Positions 34,848-42,082 of a stretch of 64,000 nucleotides of DNA are shown here, one piece after another. The stretch lies in contig NZ_AKVN02000001.1 of NCBI RefSeq assembly GCF_000271485.2, forward strand, positions 2,505,501 through 2,569,500, given 5' to 3'. The number at the start of each line of letters is the position of its first letter. The first letter of the stretch is position 1. The position numbers were made by a program, and so were the translations under genes. This DNA is from Pelosinus fermentans DSM 17108 (lineage in GTDB: Bacteria > Bacillota > Negativicutes > DSM-13327). Below the pieces are notes generated by a model that had not been told where the DNA came from, made no database searches, and was given only the letters and a program-made list of their open reading frames with translations.

Positions 34848-34880
34848 ACCTTTGGTATACCTTTAGAATACCTTTAGTAA
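34848..34880 (+). repeat. three tandem 11-bp direct repeats
   Basis: ACCTTTGGTAT, ACCTTTAGAAT and ACCTTTAGTAA follow one another without gaps. An 11-base period puts each ACCTTT on the same face of the helix, as in many operator arrays. It lies 133 bases upstream of the 34599-34715 gene and downstream of the 34992-35078 gene. Confidence 0.6.
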
Positions 34881-34991
34881 ATATAAAATATGAATTCAAG
34901 GAACCTGTACATTCTTGTTTATACAAGTGATAATTAAGTTAATTTAGTCTGAAATGAGCATCTCTGATGGGGTGCTATTTTCTTTGAAAAC

Positions 34992-35078
34992 TTACCAATT
35001 GCTACAGGACCAAAAAAGTAAAATGAAGATGATAATTATAAAAATAAACCAAATACCCCAACCATTATAGAAATTCAT
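34992..35078 (-). CDS. hydrophobic mini-protein, 28 residues
   Basis: GGAGG lies 7 bases before ATG 35078. MNFYNGWGIWFIF is followed by an Ile/Leu/Phe run, then LLFWSCSNW and the stop. It shares the short aromatic/Gly head and single hydrophobic segment with the mini-gene at 34599, on the same strand. Probably a second YjcZ-like small protein. Confidence 0.6.
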   Translation of the reverse strand: MNFYNGWGIWFIFIIIIFILLFWSCSNW

Positions 35079-35238
35079 AAATATTCCTCCAATCTTTAAT
35101 TGATTTTCTCTGATTAATCTATTTTATTCAAAAAAAACATAAGAGGTGCATTATTGTAAAGATAGATCTATGAAAGGATTTGTAGTTTATTTCAAGAATT
35201 ATGTTTCTTGAGAAGACAATATAAATGGAGGAATAAAT

Positions 35239-35856
35239 ATGAAACCAAAGTGGCTTAATTGGGCTAAGCAATTGCAATCACTTGCACAAGCAGGATTGAC
35301 ATATTCAAAGGATAAGTATGATATCGAAAGATTTCAACAGATTAGAAATTTATCAGTAGAGATATTGAGTGAATATACTGGGATCAGCAATGAAAAAATA
35401 GAGGACTTATTCTGCAATGAAATAGGATATCAAACACCTAAAATCGACATAAGAGGGGCTATTTTTAAAGAAAATAAGATATTGTTAGTTAAAGAAAGTG
35501 TTGATGGCTGTTGGTCGATGCCTGGTGGTTGGGCAGAATTTAATTTATCAATTAAAGAAAATATAATAAAGGAAGCAAGAGAAGAAGCAGGATTAAATGT
35601 GGTTCCCAAGAGATTAATAGCGGTATTAGACAGAAATAAACATAATGAACCTGTATCTGCTTATGGAATATATAAGATATTCGTACTTTGTGAGTTGATA
35701 GATGGTGCTTTTGAAAAAAATATAGAAACTGAAGAAAGTGGTTTCTTTTCTTTAGCAGACTTACCTCCATTATCTGTAGAGAGAAACACAAAAAAACAAA
35801 TCGAGATGTGCTTTAACTCTAAATCAAATGATAAATTTTTTACAATATTTGATTAG
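35239..35856 (+). CDS. Nudix hydrolase with N-terminal NUDIX_N domain
   Basis: 205 residues; residues 1-65 resemble the helical N-terminal domain seen in ADP-ribose/nucleoside-diphosphate-X pyrophosphatases, and 70-200 are the Nudix fold. The Nudix box spans 97-119 (GWAEFNLSIKENIIKEAREE). The catalytic Glu residues 112, 115 and 116 are present, but the first Glu of the box is Leu103 and the Arg is Lys111. RBS GGAGG. Substrate unknown. Confidence 0.85.
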   Translation: MKPKWLNWAKQLQSLAQAGLTYSKDKYDIERFQQIRNLSVEILSEYTGISNEKIEDLFCNEIGYQTPKIDIRGAIFKENKILLVKESVDGCWSMPGGWAEFNLSIKENIIKEAREEAGLNVVPKRLIAVLDRNKHNEPVSAYGIYKIFVLCELIDGAFEKNIETEESGFFSLADLPPLSVERNTKKQIEMCFNSKSNDKFFTIFD

Positions 35857-35904
35857 ACAAATTTAATAATAACAACGCCATGTAGCTGGCAATATCTAAA
35901 AGCA

Positions 35905-35937
35905 AAAAAGAGCTGAGTAACATCAGCTCTTTTTATT
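35905..35937 (+). terminator. terminator after the Nudix gene
   Basis: AAAAAGAGCTGA (35905-35916) pairs with TCAGCTCTTTTT (35923-35934). Confidence 0.88.
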
Positions 35938-36130
35938 ACTAACTTGGCATTTGGGATGAAGTCATCATTTTTATTTTTAGCTTGTGTATCATCATGGGCA
36001 GGCAAGTTCATTTATTTGATGATATGACAAATGGTTCATAGAACGAAAATGAGAACAACTCCCTAGACTATGTGCTTAGGGAGTTATTTGCTTATACATA
36101 TATTTACGTATTAATGCAAGTAATTATTTT
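35938..36130. other. gene-free right end of the element
   Basis: No gene. A hairpin AACTCCCTAG/CTTAGGGAGTT (36057-36085) lies about 70 bases from the junction and could block element transcription from entering spoVK. Confidence 0.5.
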
Positions 36131-36170
36131 ACAGGTCTTTATATAGATGTCTTTGTAAAATCAATGGAAG
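36131..36170 (+). other. right junction of the intervening element (attR)
   Basis: GATGTCTTTGTAAAA matches the left junction. In the circular form, AGGT at 36133-36136 and ACCT at 23705-23708 face each other across 46 bases centred within GT of the shared GTA (36155-36157), with further symmetric matches in the arms. That size fits attP of large serine recombinases. Confidence 0.72.
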
Positions 36171-36553
36171 ATCATAAAGAGGAACTAATCTTAATTTTAG
36201 CTGGTTATCAAAAAGAAATGGAATTTTTCTTACAGACCAATCCTGGTTTACGGTCTCGATTTCCAATACATATCGATTTTCCAGACTATAACCAACAAGA
36301 GCTTTTACATATAGCAGAGCAACTATGTGCTAAGCGGCAGTATACCTTACCGGCAGATACTAAAACATTATTATTAAAATTATTACTACAACACAGTAGT
36401 AATAACGACAATTTTGGTAATGCTCGGACTGTTCGTAATATGATTGAAAGAGCAATTCGTCATCAAGCTGTTAGATTAATGTCAAAAACGAGTATTACCA
36501 GGCAAGAACTAATACTAATTGAACCTGTTGATTTAAAGGAGGTAAAGGAGTGA
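36158..36553 (+). CDS. spoVK: spoVK, 3' half (interrupted AAA+ sporulation ATPase)
   Basis: Codons AAA TCA ATG continue the SpoVK sequence lost at 23687: KSMEDHKEELILILAGYQ, the arginine finger NPGLRSRF and sensor 2 GNARTVRNMIERAI. In the joined protein these are residues 184-314; Bacillus SpoVK is about 322. There is no ribosome binding site or good promoter directly before ATG 36164, so this half is probably silent until joined. It ends GTGA, overlapping the GTG start of the next gene by four bases. Confidence 0.9.
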   Translation, partial: KSMEDHKEELILILAGYQKEMEFFLQTNPGLRSRFPIHIDFPDYNQQELLHIAEQLCAKRQYTLPADTKTLLLKLLLQHSSNNDNFGNARTVRNMIERAIRHQAVRLMSKTSITRQELILIEPVDLKEVKE

Positions 36554-37155
36554 GGGAGCTTACTGTAGTTGGCAGGCCAAATTCGGGTAAAACGATGTTT
36601 ACTCTTAATTTTGCCTCTTATATTGGAATAAAAACAGTAGATGTGACCTTCCGTACATACGATGATTTAATCACATGCCGACATTTTTCTATTGAAGATG
36701 CGAAGAAAGAGCTTTGTAGTAGTACAATGCATAAGACAAAATCCTTACAATCATTAATTCTTAAAATTACTCTTGGAAAAACAACAGTAAATTTCAAACT
36801 TACAGATACTTGTGGGATTGGAGAAAAAATACATCAAGAAGAAAAAATTCGTCGTGGCATGGCCCAGACAATTGGTTTAATGCGCTGTGCAGATTTTATT
36901 TTTCATGTTATTGATTTATCCTATATTACTAAAGAATATATAAATAATCCTAGCACTATCGATCGCGAGATATATAACTATGGTTTATTTCGCAATTCAT
37001 ATGCAATCTTGGCAAACAAGGTAGATATACCTTTTGCTAAAGAGAACCTTACTCAACTATCTTCGATATTTCCAAAAGCTACGATTATTCCGATATCCGC
37101 ATTGTTGAGCGAAGGTTTAAAAGAGGTGAAGACCTGTGTTGCACGCAATGTGTGA
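36550..37155 (+). CDS. Era/TrmE-like small GTPase, spoVK-linked
   Basis: 201 residues with all G motifs: G1 GRPNSGKT (8-15), G3 DTCG (86-89), G4 NKVD (156-159), G5 SAL (183-185). No extra RNA-binding domain follows, unlike Era or Der, so it is a bare G domain. GTG start inside GTGA of spoVK, after AAAGGAG, makes it translationally coupled to spoVK. The context suggests a role in sporulation, which is inference; the target is unknown. Confidence 0.82.
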   Translation: MRELTVVGRPNSGKTMFTLNFASYIGIKTVDVTFRTYDDLITCRHFSIEDAKKELCSSTMHKTKSLQSLILKITLGKTTVNFKLTDTCGIGEKIHQEEKIRRGMAQTIGLMRCADFIFHVIDLSYITKEYINNPSTIDREIYNYGLFRNSYAILANKVDIPFAKENLTQLSSIFPKATIIPISALLSEGLKEVKTCVARNV

Positions 37156-37717
37156 ATTTATCAGTATAATGTTTTCTGTGATACTTTCTGCCATTGCAAT
37201 TAAATTAGCTGATGATTATTTAGATCAAGATATGGATAAATCTGAAAAGAATTTCGCAACCGCGCTAGGAAAAGGCGGTATGCTATATGGCATGCTATCA
37301 ATGGCTTTGGCAGCAAGTCTAAATACTTCGATAAGCATGTCCTTATTTCTTGCTAGTTACATAATTGGTATGTTTCATGATCTGAAAAATCATTTTCCAA
37401 GCCGGCTCAATGGATTTCAAGAGTCAGTTTTAATATTTATAGTGGGTATTTTCCTGTTAGGATGGAAGATGATATTCTTCTCAATTTTTTTTGTTATATC
37501 CATACAATTAATAGACGATTATATAGATGATTTTAGAGATGAGTTAATCGGGCACCGTAATTGGGCTCACCACCTTGGTAGAGTGGAGTGTTTTTTATTA
37601 TTTCTATTAACTTTATTAATTTCTTGGCTAATTAACGAGGAAATATTTCCTGCGGTGTTCTTGGGCGCCGTAGTATCCTATAGTATAATATTGTATTATC
37701 AGAAAGGGAGATTATAA
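37136..37717 (+). CDS. membrane protein with two DDxxDxxxD motifs
   Basis: 193 residues, about six membrane helices. Two exact DDxxDxxxD motifs occur at the ends of helices: residues 26-34 and 127-135. UbiA-type prenyltransferases have NDxxDxxxD and DxxxD in comparable positions, but they are near 280-300 residues, so this would be a reduced or distant relative. GTG 37136 follows AGAGGTG and overlaps the GTPase gene by 20 bases. Its stop overlaps the next ATG. Function unknown. Confidence 0.72.
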   Translation: MLHAMCEFISIMFSVILSAIAIKLADDYLDQDMDKSEKNFATALGKGGMLYGMLSMALAASLNTSISMSLFLASYIIGMFHDLKNHFPSRLNGFQESVLIFIVGIFLLGWKMIFFSIFFVISIQLIDDYIDDFRDELIGHRNWAHHLGRVECFLLFLLTLLISWLINEEIFPAVFLGAVVSYSIILYYQKGRL

Positions 37718-37935
37718 TGCTATGGACAGGAATAATTATGGTAATTGCGCTATTAAGTGGATACATATGGGGTAAACGCGATGGAATGATATCTGTCAAT
37801 CACCAAAGTTTAGTAAACGTTCCTTTATTATTAAGACAACAATCATTAGAAAAAGGCTATTGTATCTTATGTCATGAACCTAAAAAGAAACGTATTATTC
37901 ACAAAATAAATGGACAAAAAGGTCGACGTATTTGA
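37717..37935 (+). CDS. small membrane-anchored CxxC protein, 72 residues
   Basis: One N-terminal membrane helix (LWTGIIMVIALLSGYIWG), then a soluble part with CILCHEPKKKR (a CxxCH motif) and a basic tail. CxxCH can bind haem c or zinc; a single motif on a short anchored protein does not decide this. It overlaps the previous stop by one base (TAATG), the last member of the spoVK-GTPase-membrane operon. Confidence 0.65.
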   Translation: MLWTGIIMVIALLSGYIWGKRDGMISVNHQSLVNVPLLLRQQSLEKGYCILCHEPKKKRIIHKINGQKGRRI

Positions 37936-38071
37936 ATTTCTTAGTAATTATTGATAGTAAAAAGAGGAATTTATTAGGTGAGTATATAATATAAGGACAT
38001 ATCACATTATTCTACAAAATATTCACAATTAGAATGTTTAATATTTAAATAATTTATTATGGTGGGGTTTG

Positions 38072-39148
38072 ATGCAATATATCATAATTACGTCATTATC
38101 CATAGTCATTTCGGCATATCTTATATACGTGTTAACGAATAAGCTATTAAATATTCGACTAAATGTAAAACCTCTTATTTTATGTGTGTGTTGTGCGCTT
38201 TTAGTCAATATTATTCTGCCACGTATTATTATTGGATTTGTTGGTGTAGTAGGAACTGTGGGCATATTAACGATCACTACAATTGTCTTTGCAGTTAGCA
38301 TTGCACAGTATAATGAAAAAATTAAATTGTATTCTGAAGAAAATAAAGGAGAGTCTGAAACAAAAGATATAACAAAGGATACTGAACCTTCAGAATATGG
38401 ATTGTTATGGAAAAAGCCAGAAATCATAATAGCTGCAGCTGTACCAATACCTATTATAGCTAGCTCTTCGGTAAGAAGTGTGACAAATAAGACTGATATT
38501 GAATCTGAGTCAAAAGAAAAGTCTGTGATGCTAAAGGAAGATGATGCTAATAATGTAATGGCATTGGAAACTGAAGTGTTATCTGTTGATCTAGCAGTTA
38601 CAGTAGATCAGCTAGATCCTATTTCCACAGAGAAACAAATTGACAAGAGTGAAGAAGAGGTCTATGAGCTGAAAGATGAAAATCGGAATGAGGAGAATAG
38701 TGAGATGGTACAAGTTGAAGATGAATTACAGGTACCCATTAATGTGTTTGACTCTTCTTCAAAGGATTTAGATGGTTTAATTGATTCTGCGTTTATATAT
38801 AAAGAACAGCGCAATTTTATCCAAGCCCTTAAGGTTTTTCGCCAAGCTTTGATGTTATATCCTGATAGTGAAGCAGCACCATTTTTAGTAATGGAAATTG
38901 GCACTATATTAAAAAATAGTGGTCAATATAATGAAGCAATTCACGTTTTTTGTGAGGGCAGAAAGCTTCCAGGAGTACAAAAAAATACTATGTTTGATTT
39001 GGAATTCATTAAAACAATTGCCTATTTACGTATAATAAAGAATATTTTAATCCAGAATCGCTTAGGGGATATCTCTTTTAAAAATATTCCGGGGACTGTA
39101 TTAAAAGAAATTGATTCTGAATTTCGCGAGTGGCGAAATTCTACGTGA
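38072..39148 (+). CDS. membrane-anchored protein with TPR-like C-terminus
   Basis: 358 residues from ATG 38072, after GGTGGGG. Two or three N-terminal helices (about 1-75) are followed by an acidic Glu/Asp/Ser-rich linker (about 90-220) and a helical repeat region with DSAFIYKEQRNFIQALKVFR and SGQYNEAIHVFCEGRKLPG, typical of TPR units. Likely a scaffold on the cytoplasmic face. No family recognised. Confidence 0.7.
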   Translation: MQYIIITSLSIVISAYLIYVLTNKLLNIRLNVKPLILCVCCALLVNIILPRIIIGFVGVVGTVGILTITTIVFAVSIAQYNEKIKLYSEENKGESETKDITKDTEPSEYGLLWKKPEIIIAAAVPIPIIASSSVRSVTNKTDIESESKEKSVMLKEDDANNVMALETEVLSVDLAVTVDQLDPISTEKQIDKSEEEVYELKDENRNEENSEMVQVEDELQVPINVFDSSSKDLDGLIDSAFIYKEQRNFIQALKVFRQALMLYPDSEAAPFLVMEIGTILKNSGQYNEAIHVFCEGRKLPGVQKNTMFDLEFIKTIAYLRIIKNILIQNRLGDISFKNIPGTVLKEIDSEFREWRNST

Positions 39149-39243
39149 AATTTCTAAATAGCACAATTAGGATGGATAAAAATAAATGATGAATTTCCGT
39201 TAATGTTATATTTCATACTTACATAGAATTAAACAAATAAATA

Positions 39244-39325
39244 TTTAGCAAACTCATCCAAAGGTGGGGACGCAAAGCTATGGGTCTAAGGGACTTTATA
39301 TCCTATGATTGCCAAGTTGCCGATT
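39244..39325 (+). promoter_or_regulatory. cyclic di-GMP-I (GEMM-I) riboswitch
   Basis: The signature pieces follow in order: AGCAAACTCATCCAAAGGTG, GGGACGCAAAGCTATGGGTC, a variable stem (GGGACTTTATATCC), then GATTGCCAAGTTGCCG. The GGGACGCAAAGC core, the ATCCAAAGGT tetraloop stem and the closing GTTGCCG match the c-di-GMP-I aptamer. An intrinsic terminator follows 20 bases later, so it probably controls read-through into the PRC-barrel gene at 39570. Confidence 0.9.
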
Positions 39326-39342
39326 CAATGAAGAATTGTAAT

Positions 39343-39376
39343 TAGCACAGTGCATTATAGGTAGGTGCTATTTTTT
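39343..39376 (+). terminator. expression-platform terminator of the riboswitch
   Basis: TAGCAC (39343-39348) pairs with GTGCTA (39365-39370), followed by six T. Its position right after the aptamer suggests ligand-dependent termination. Confidence 0.8.
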
Positions 39377-39569
39377 ATATAGTTTTCTAAATTAATGACT
39401 AGATTAGTAACTTATAGTTAATAAAGCAGGAATTTTAGATTAATTACTAATGCAGAGGTAAAATGCTCTTGGCGAAGTGGGAAAAGTGCTATAAATAAGG
39501 TTAAGAATTTGACTAACTGCTTCGATGAATGATAAGAGGATATTAAATGATAAATAAGGAGCGCTATTC

Positions 39570-40343
39570 ATGAAAAAAAGTGTTGAAATTATTGGATTGC
39601 CAGTTATTAGCATCGTTGAAGGTACAGAGCTTGGAACAGTTAAAAGTCTTCTTATTAATCCGGTAGATGGATCTGTAACGATACTAATTGATGATTCCAA
39701 ATGGTATTGGGGAGCCAAATTTTTGCCTTTGGCAGCTGCTACTGGATTAGGAGAATATGCAATAACAATAGAGAATAGTGATGCAATATTAACGTTAACA
39801 GATGCACCGGAAGTTGAGAAGTTAATTGTGGCTGATCTAAAAATTATTGGTACTAAAGTGCTGACTAAAAATGGTCGAATCCAAGGTAAAGTTACGGAGT
39901 TTTTTGTTGATAATTCAGGAAAAATTGTATCTTGTGAAATAGAAGATCTTAATGGTGGAATTACGAGCATTGAGGCAAAGCAAATTTTAACTTTTGGTAA
40001 AGATGTACTTTTTGTTTCAGATGATCATGAAACGGTAGCAGAAAGTTCAGCAGCTACTAATATTGCAATATCCACAGTAAGCACTTCTGCAGTTTCTGAA
40101 GTAAAACCACCTGTTATTCAAGTTAAAGAACCAGATGATGCAAAGGTAGCTGCTAGTGATGATTCTGCTAGAAAGTTTGACGAAAAAAATCGTAAATACT
40201 TACTTGGTAAAAAAGCTAGTCGCCGTATTGAAACTGATAATGGCTTGTTAATTATAGAAGAAGGTGGTGAAATTACTGAGGAAGTTTTGCAAAAAGCAAA
40301 ATTAACAGGTAGTTTTGTAGAATTAACAATGAATATCCAATAA
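39570..40343 (+). CDS. PRC-barrel domain protein under c-di-GMP control
   Basis: 257 residues. Two PRC-barrel-like units are visible: residues about 1-80 (KKSVEIIGLPVISIVEGTEL, then GTVKSLLINPVDG) and about 85-150 (VLTKNGRIQGKVTEFFVDNSG). After an Ala/Ser-rich linker comes a C-terminal part ending LLIIEEGGEITEEVLQKAKL. PRC barrels bind partner proteins or RNA at the membrane or ribosome. The upstream riboswitch suggests a job that changes with lifestyle (motility, adhesion or sporulation). RBS AAGGAG. Confidence 0.78.
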   Translation: MKKSVEIIGLPVISIVEGTELGTVKSLLINPVDGSVTILIDDSKWYWGAKFLPLAAATGLGEYAITIENSDAILTLTDAPEVEKLIVADLKIIGTKVLTKNGRIQGKVTEFFVDNSGKIVSCEIEDLNGGITSIEAKQILTFGKDVLFVSDDHETVAESSAATNIAISTVSTSAVSEVKPPVIQVKEPDDAKVAASDDSARKFDEKNRKYLLGKKASRRIETDNGLLIIEEGGEITEEVLQKAKLTGSFVELTMNIQ

Positions 40344-40396
40344 AATAAAAATCAATATCTCTCCAATTATGGTGGTTTTATTATCATGTTACGAAC

Positions 40397-40421
40397 AAAT
40401 CCCCGCTATTGGCGGGGATTT
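40397..40421 (+). other. GC-rich hairpin before the VanW gene
   Basis: AAATCCCCGC pairs perfectly with GCGGGGATTT over a TATTG loop, without a clear T run. It could be a weak terminator or an RNA-stability element between two genes. Confidence 0.5.
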
Positions 40422-40466
40422 GCTCTCTTGCTAGCTAATCGAATAATTGGAATGGAGTTACTAACT

Positions 40467-41843
40467 ATGAAAATTACAATAAATCAACGTGCTAAAAATA
40501 TAATGCTTTTTCTTAGCATTATTATATTATTTAGCTTAACTGGATTCATTGCCACCACTACTGCGTTTGATGTCAGTGATAGTATCTATGAAGGTGTTTT
40601 CATCGGCGATATTCCTGTGGGGGGATTATCAATTGATGAAGCAAAAAGTGAAATTATTATAAATATCAAAAATCAAACAGCTAATTCACCAAGTTATTTA
40701 ACGTATAAGACGCAAAAATGGCCGATTTATGCAAATGACATTGATCTAGAAATCAATGCAGATGATCTTGCGCAGCAAGCTTATAATATCGGTCGTCTTG
40801 GCAATATAGCTAAACGTTTACAAGAAAAAATTATAGCTGTAAATTATGGATATACGATTCCGTTGTCTTTACATTATAATCATGTTAAGTTAGAAGCAAT
40901 TCTTAATACAATTGCAGATTCTATCAATAGTAACCCCGAAGATGCTTTACTGATATATCAAAATTCGAATGTTAATATTCAGCCTGAAAAAAATGGTCAT
41001 AAAGTTGATTTAGAAAAAAACTGGCTTGATTTAAATGCTATTATACATACTCGTATTCCTTTTACTCTTGAATTAACGGTTAATGAAATAACTCCTAAAA
41101 TTTTATCGAAGGATTTAGCTGAAGTTGATAGTTTACTTTCTATATATACCACAGAGTTTGATCCTGATAATGAAAACCGTTCTAAAAATATTAGCCTTGC
41201 TGCCAAGAATGTGAATCACATTTTAGTTCGTCCCAATGACGTTTTTTCTTTTAATAATAATGTAGGGGAACGTCTATCGGAGAATGGTTACAAGGAAGCT
41301 CCCGTTCTCATTGATGGTAAACTAGTTTTGGATTGGGGTGGAGGTGTATGCCAAGTAAGTAGTACTTTATATAACGCAGTGTTATTGGCGAATATGAGTA
41401 TTGAAGAACGAACATCACATTTTCGCCCGCCAGCCTATGTCCCTTTAGGGCAAGATGCTGCTGTTGCTGATAACCTTTTGGATTTTAAATTTAAAAATAC
41501 AACAGATTCTAATATTTATATTACGACAGAGATTCTAGACAGGGAGATTATCGTTCAAATTTTCGGAAAAAATAATCCTACTCTTTCAGATATACGGATT
41601 ATCGGTACGAATAAAAAAGTATTAGAACCTAATACGATTATTAAGCAAGATCCCACTCTTGAATTAGGAAGCCAAGTAGTAGAGTACGCAGGAGAGAAAG
41701 GCTTTCAGATTACGACTTATAGGATTGCATTTGCTAATGGACAAGAAGTTAAACGAGAACATTTGGCTTATGATGAATTTAAGGCGGAGGATAGAATAGT
41801 GCGTATTGGTACTAAAATGTTATCGAATCAGTTAACCAAGTAA
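40467..41843 (+). CDS. VanW family protein with peptidoglycan-binding domain
   Basis: About 458 residues from ATG 40467: a membrane helix or signal anchor (about 12-35), a PG_binding_4-type region (about 45-230), the VanW domain with FSFNNNVGERLSENGYKEAP and WGGGVCQVSSTLYNAVLLAN, and a C-terminal G5-like stretch. Such proteins are exported and act on the cell wall; some are sporulation proteins. An upstream in-frame ATG at 40386 falls in the GC hairpin and is rejected. Exact function unknown. Confidence 0.85.
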   Translation: MKITINQRAKNIMLFLSIIILFSLTGFIATTTAFDVSDSIYEGVFIGDIPVGGLSIDEAKSEIIINIKNQTANSPSYLTYKTQKWPIYANDIDLEINADDLAQQAYNIGRLGNIAKRLQEKIIAVNYGYTIPLSLHYNHVKLEAILNTIADSINSNPEDALLIYQNSNVNIQPEKNGHKVDLEKNWLDLNAIIHTRIPFTLELTVNEITPKILSKDLAEVDSLLSIYTTEFDPDNENRSKNISLAAKNVNHILVRPNDVFSFNNNVGERLSENGYKEAPVLIDGKLVLDWGGGVCQVSSTLYNAVLLANMSIEERTSHFRPPAYVPLGQDAAVADNLLDFKFKNTTDSNIYITTEILDREIIVQIFGKNNPTLSDIRIIGTNKKVLEPNTIIKQDPTLELGSQVVEYAGEKGFQITTYRIAFANGQEVKREHLAYDEFKAEDRIVRIGTKMLSNQLTK

Positions 41844-41845
41844 TG

Positions 41846-41896
41846 AATAAAAAGTAATACTTTCTGTTTAGCAAGCGGAAGGCATTACTTTTTATT
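41846..41896 (+). terminator. terminator after the VanW gene
   Basis: AATAAAAAGTAAT (41846-41858) pairs with ATTACTTTTTATT (41884-41896). Confidence 0.8.
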
Positions 41897-42082
41897 ATAT
41901 TTTGTGCATAACAACAAAAGGAGCTATTAATAATAAGAAAGCTAGGAAAGATACCTTTTCCTATTTGTCTGTGGTAATATGTAGTATAATCAGTAGTGGC
42001 CCTGAAAAAAGTATATTACTAGACGATTTGTTATCTTAATCGAGCTAGCAAAATGGAATAGGATCGAAGGAGCGTGAAATAA

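Larger units (their letters stand above)
23688..36157. mobile_element. 12.47 kb intervening element in spoVK (skin-like)
   Basis: The element lies exactly between the two halves of spoVK. It encodes a large serine recombinase next to the left junction, a sensor kinase, GNAT and Nudix enzymes, small membrane proteins, decayed genes and a nested IS66 copy. No replication, capsid or conjugation genes are seen, so it is not a complete phage or ICE. Excision across the shared GTA would give an uninterrupted spoVK of 314 codons. The precedent is skin in sigK of Bacillus and Clostridioides, removed by SpoIVCA in the mother cell. That excision is sporulation-controlled here is inference. Confidence 0.85.

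Noticed and set aside
35980-36040. Tiny frame MGRQVHLFDDMTNGS near the right end of the element
   Set aside because: Fifteen codons without a ribosome binding site.
40386-40466. Upstream start for the VanW gene at 40386
   Set aside because: The added residues come from the GC hairpin, and the helix at the start of the shorter form is the expected N-terminus.
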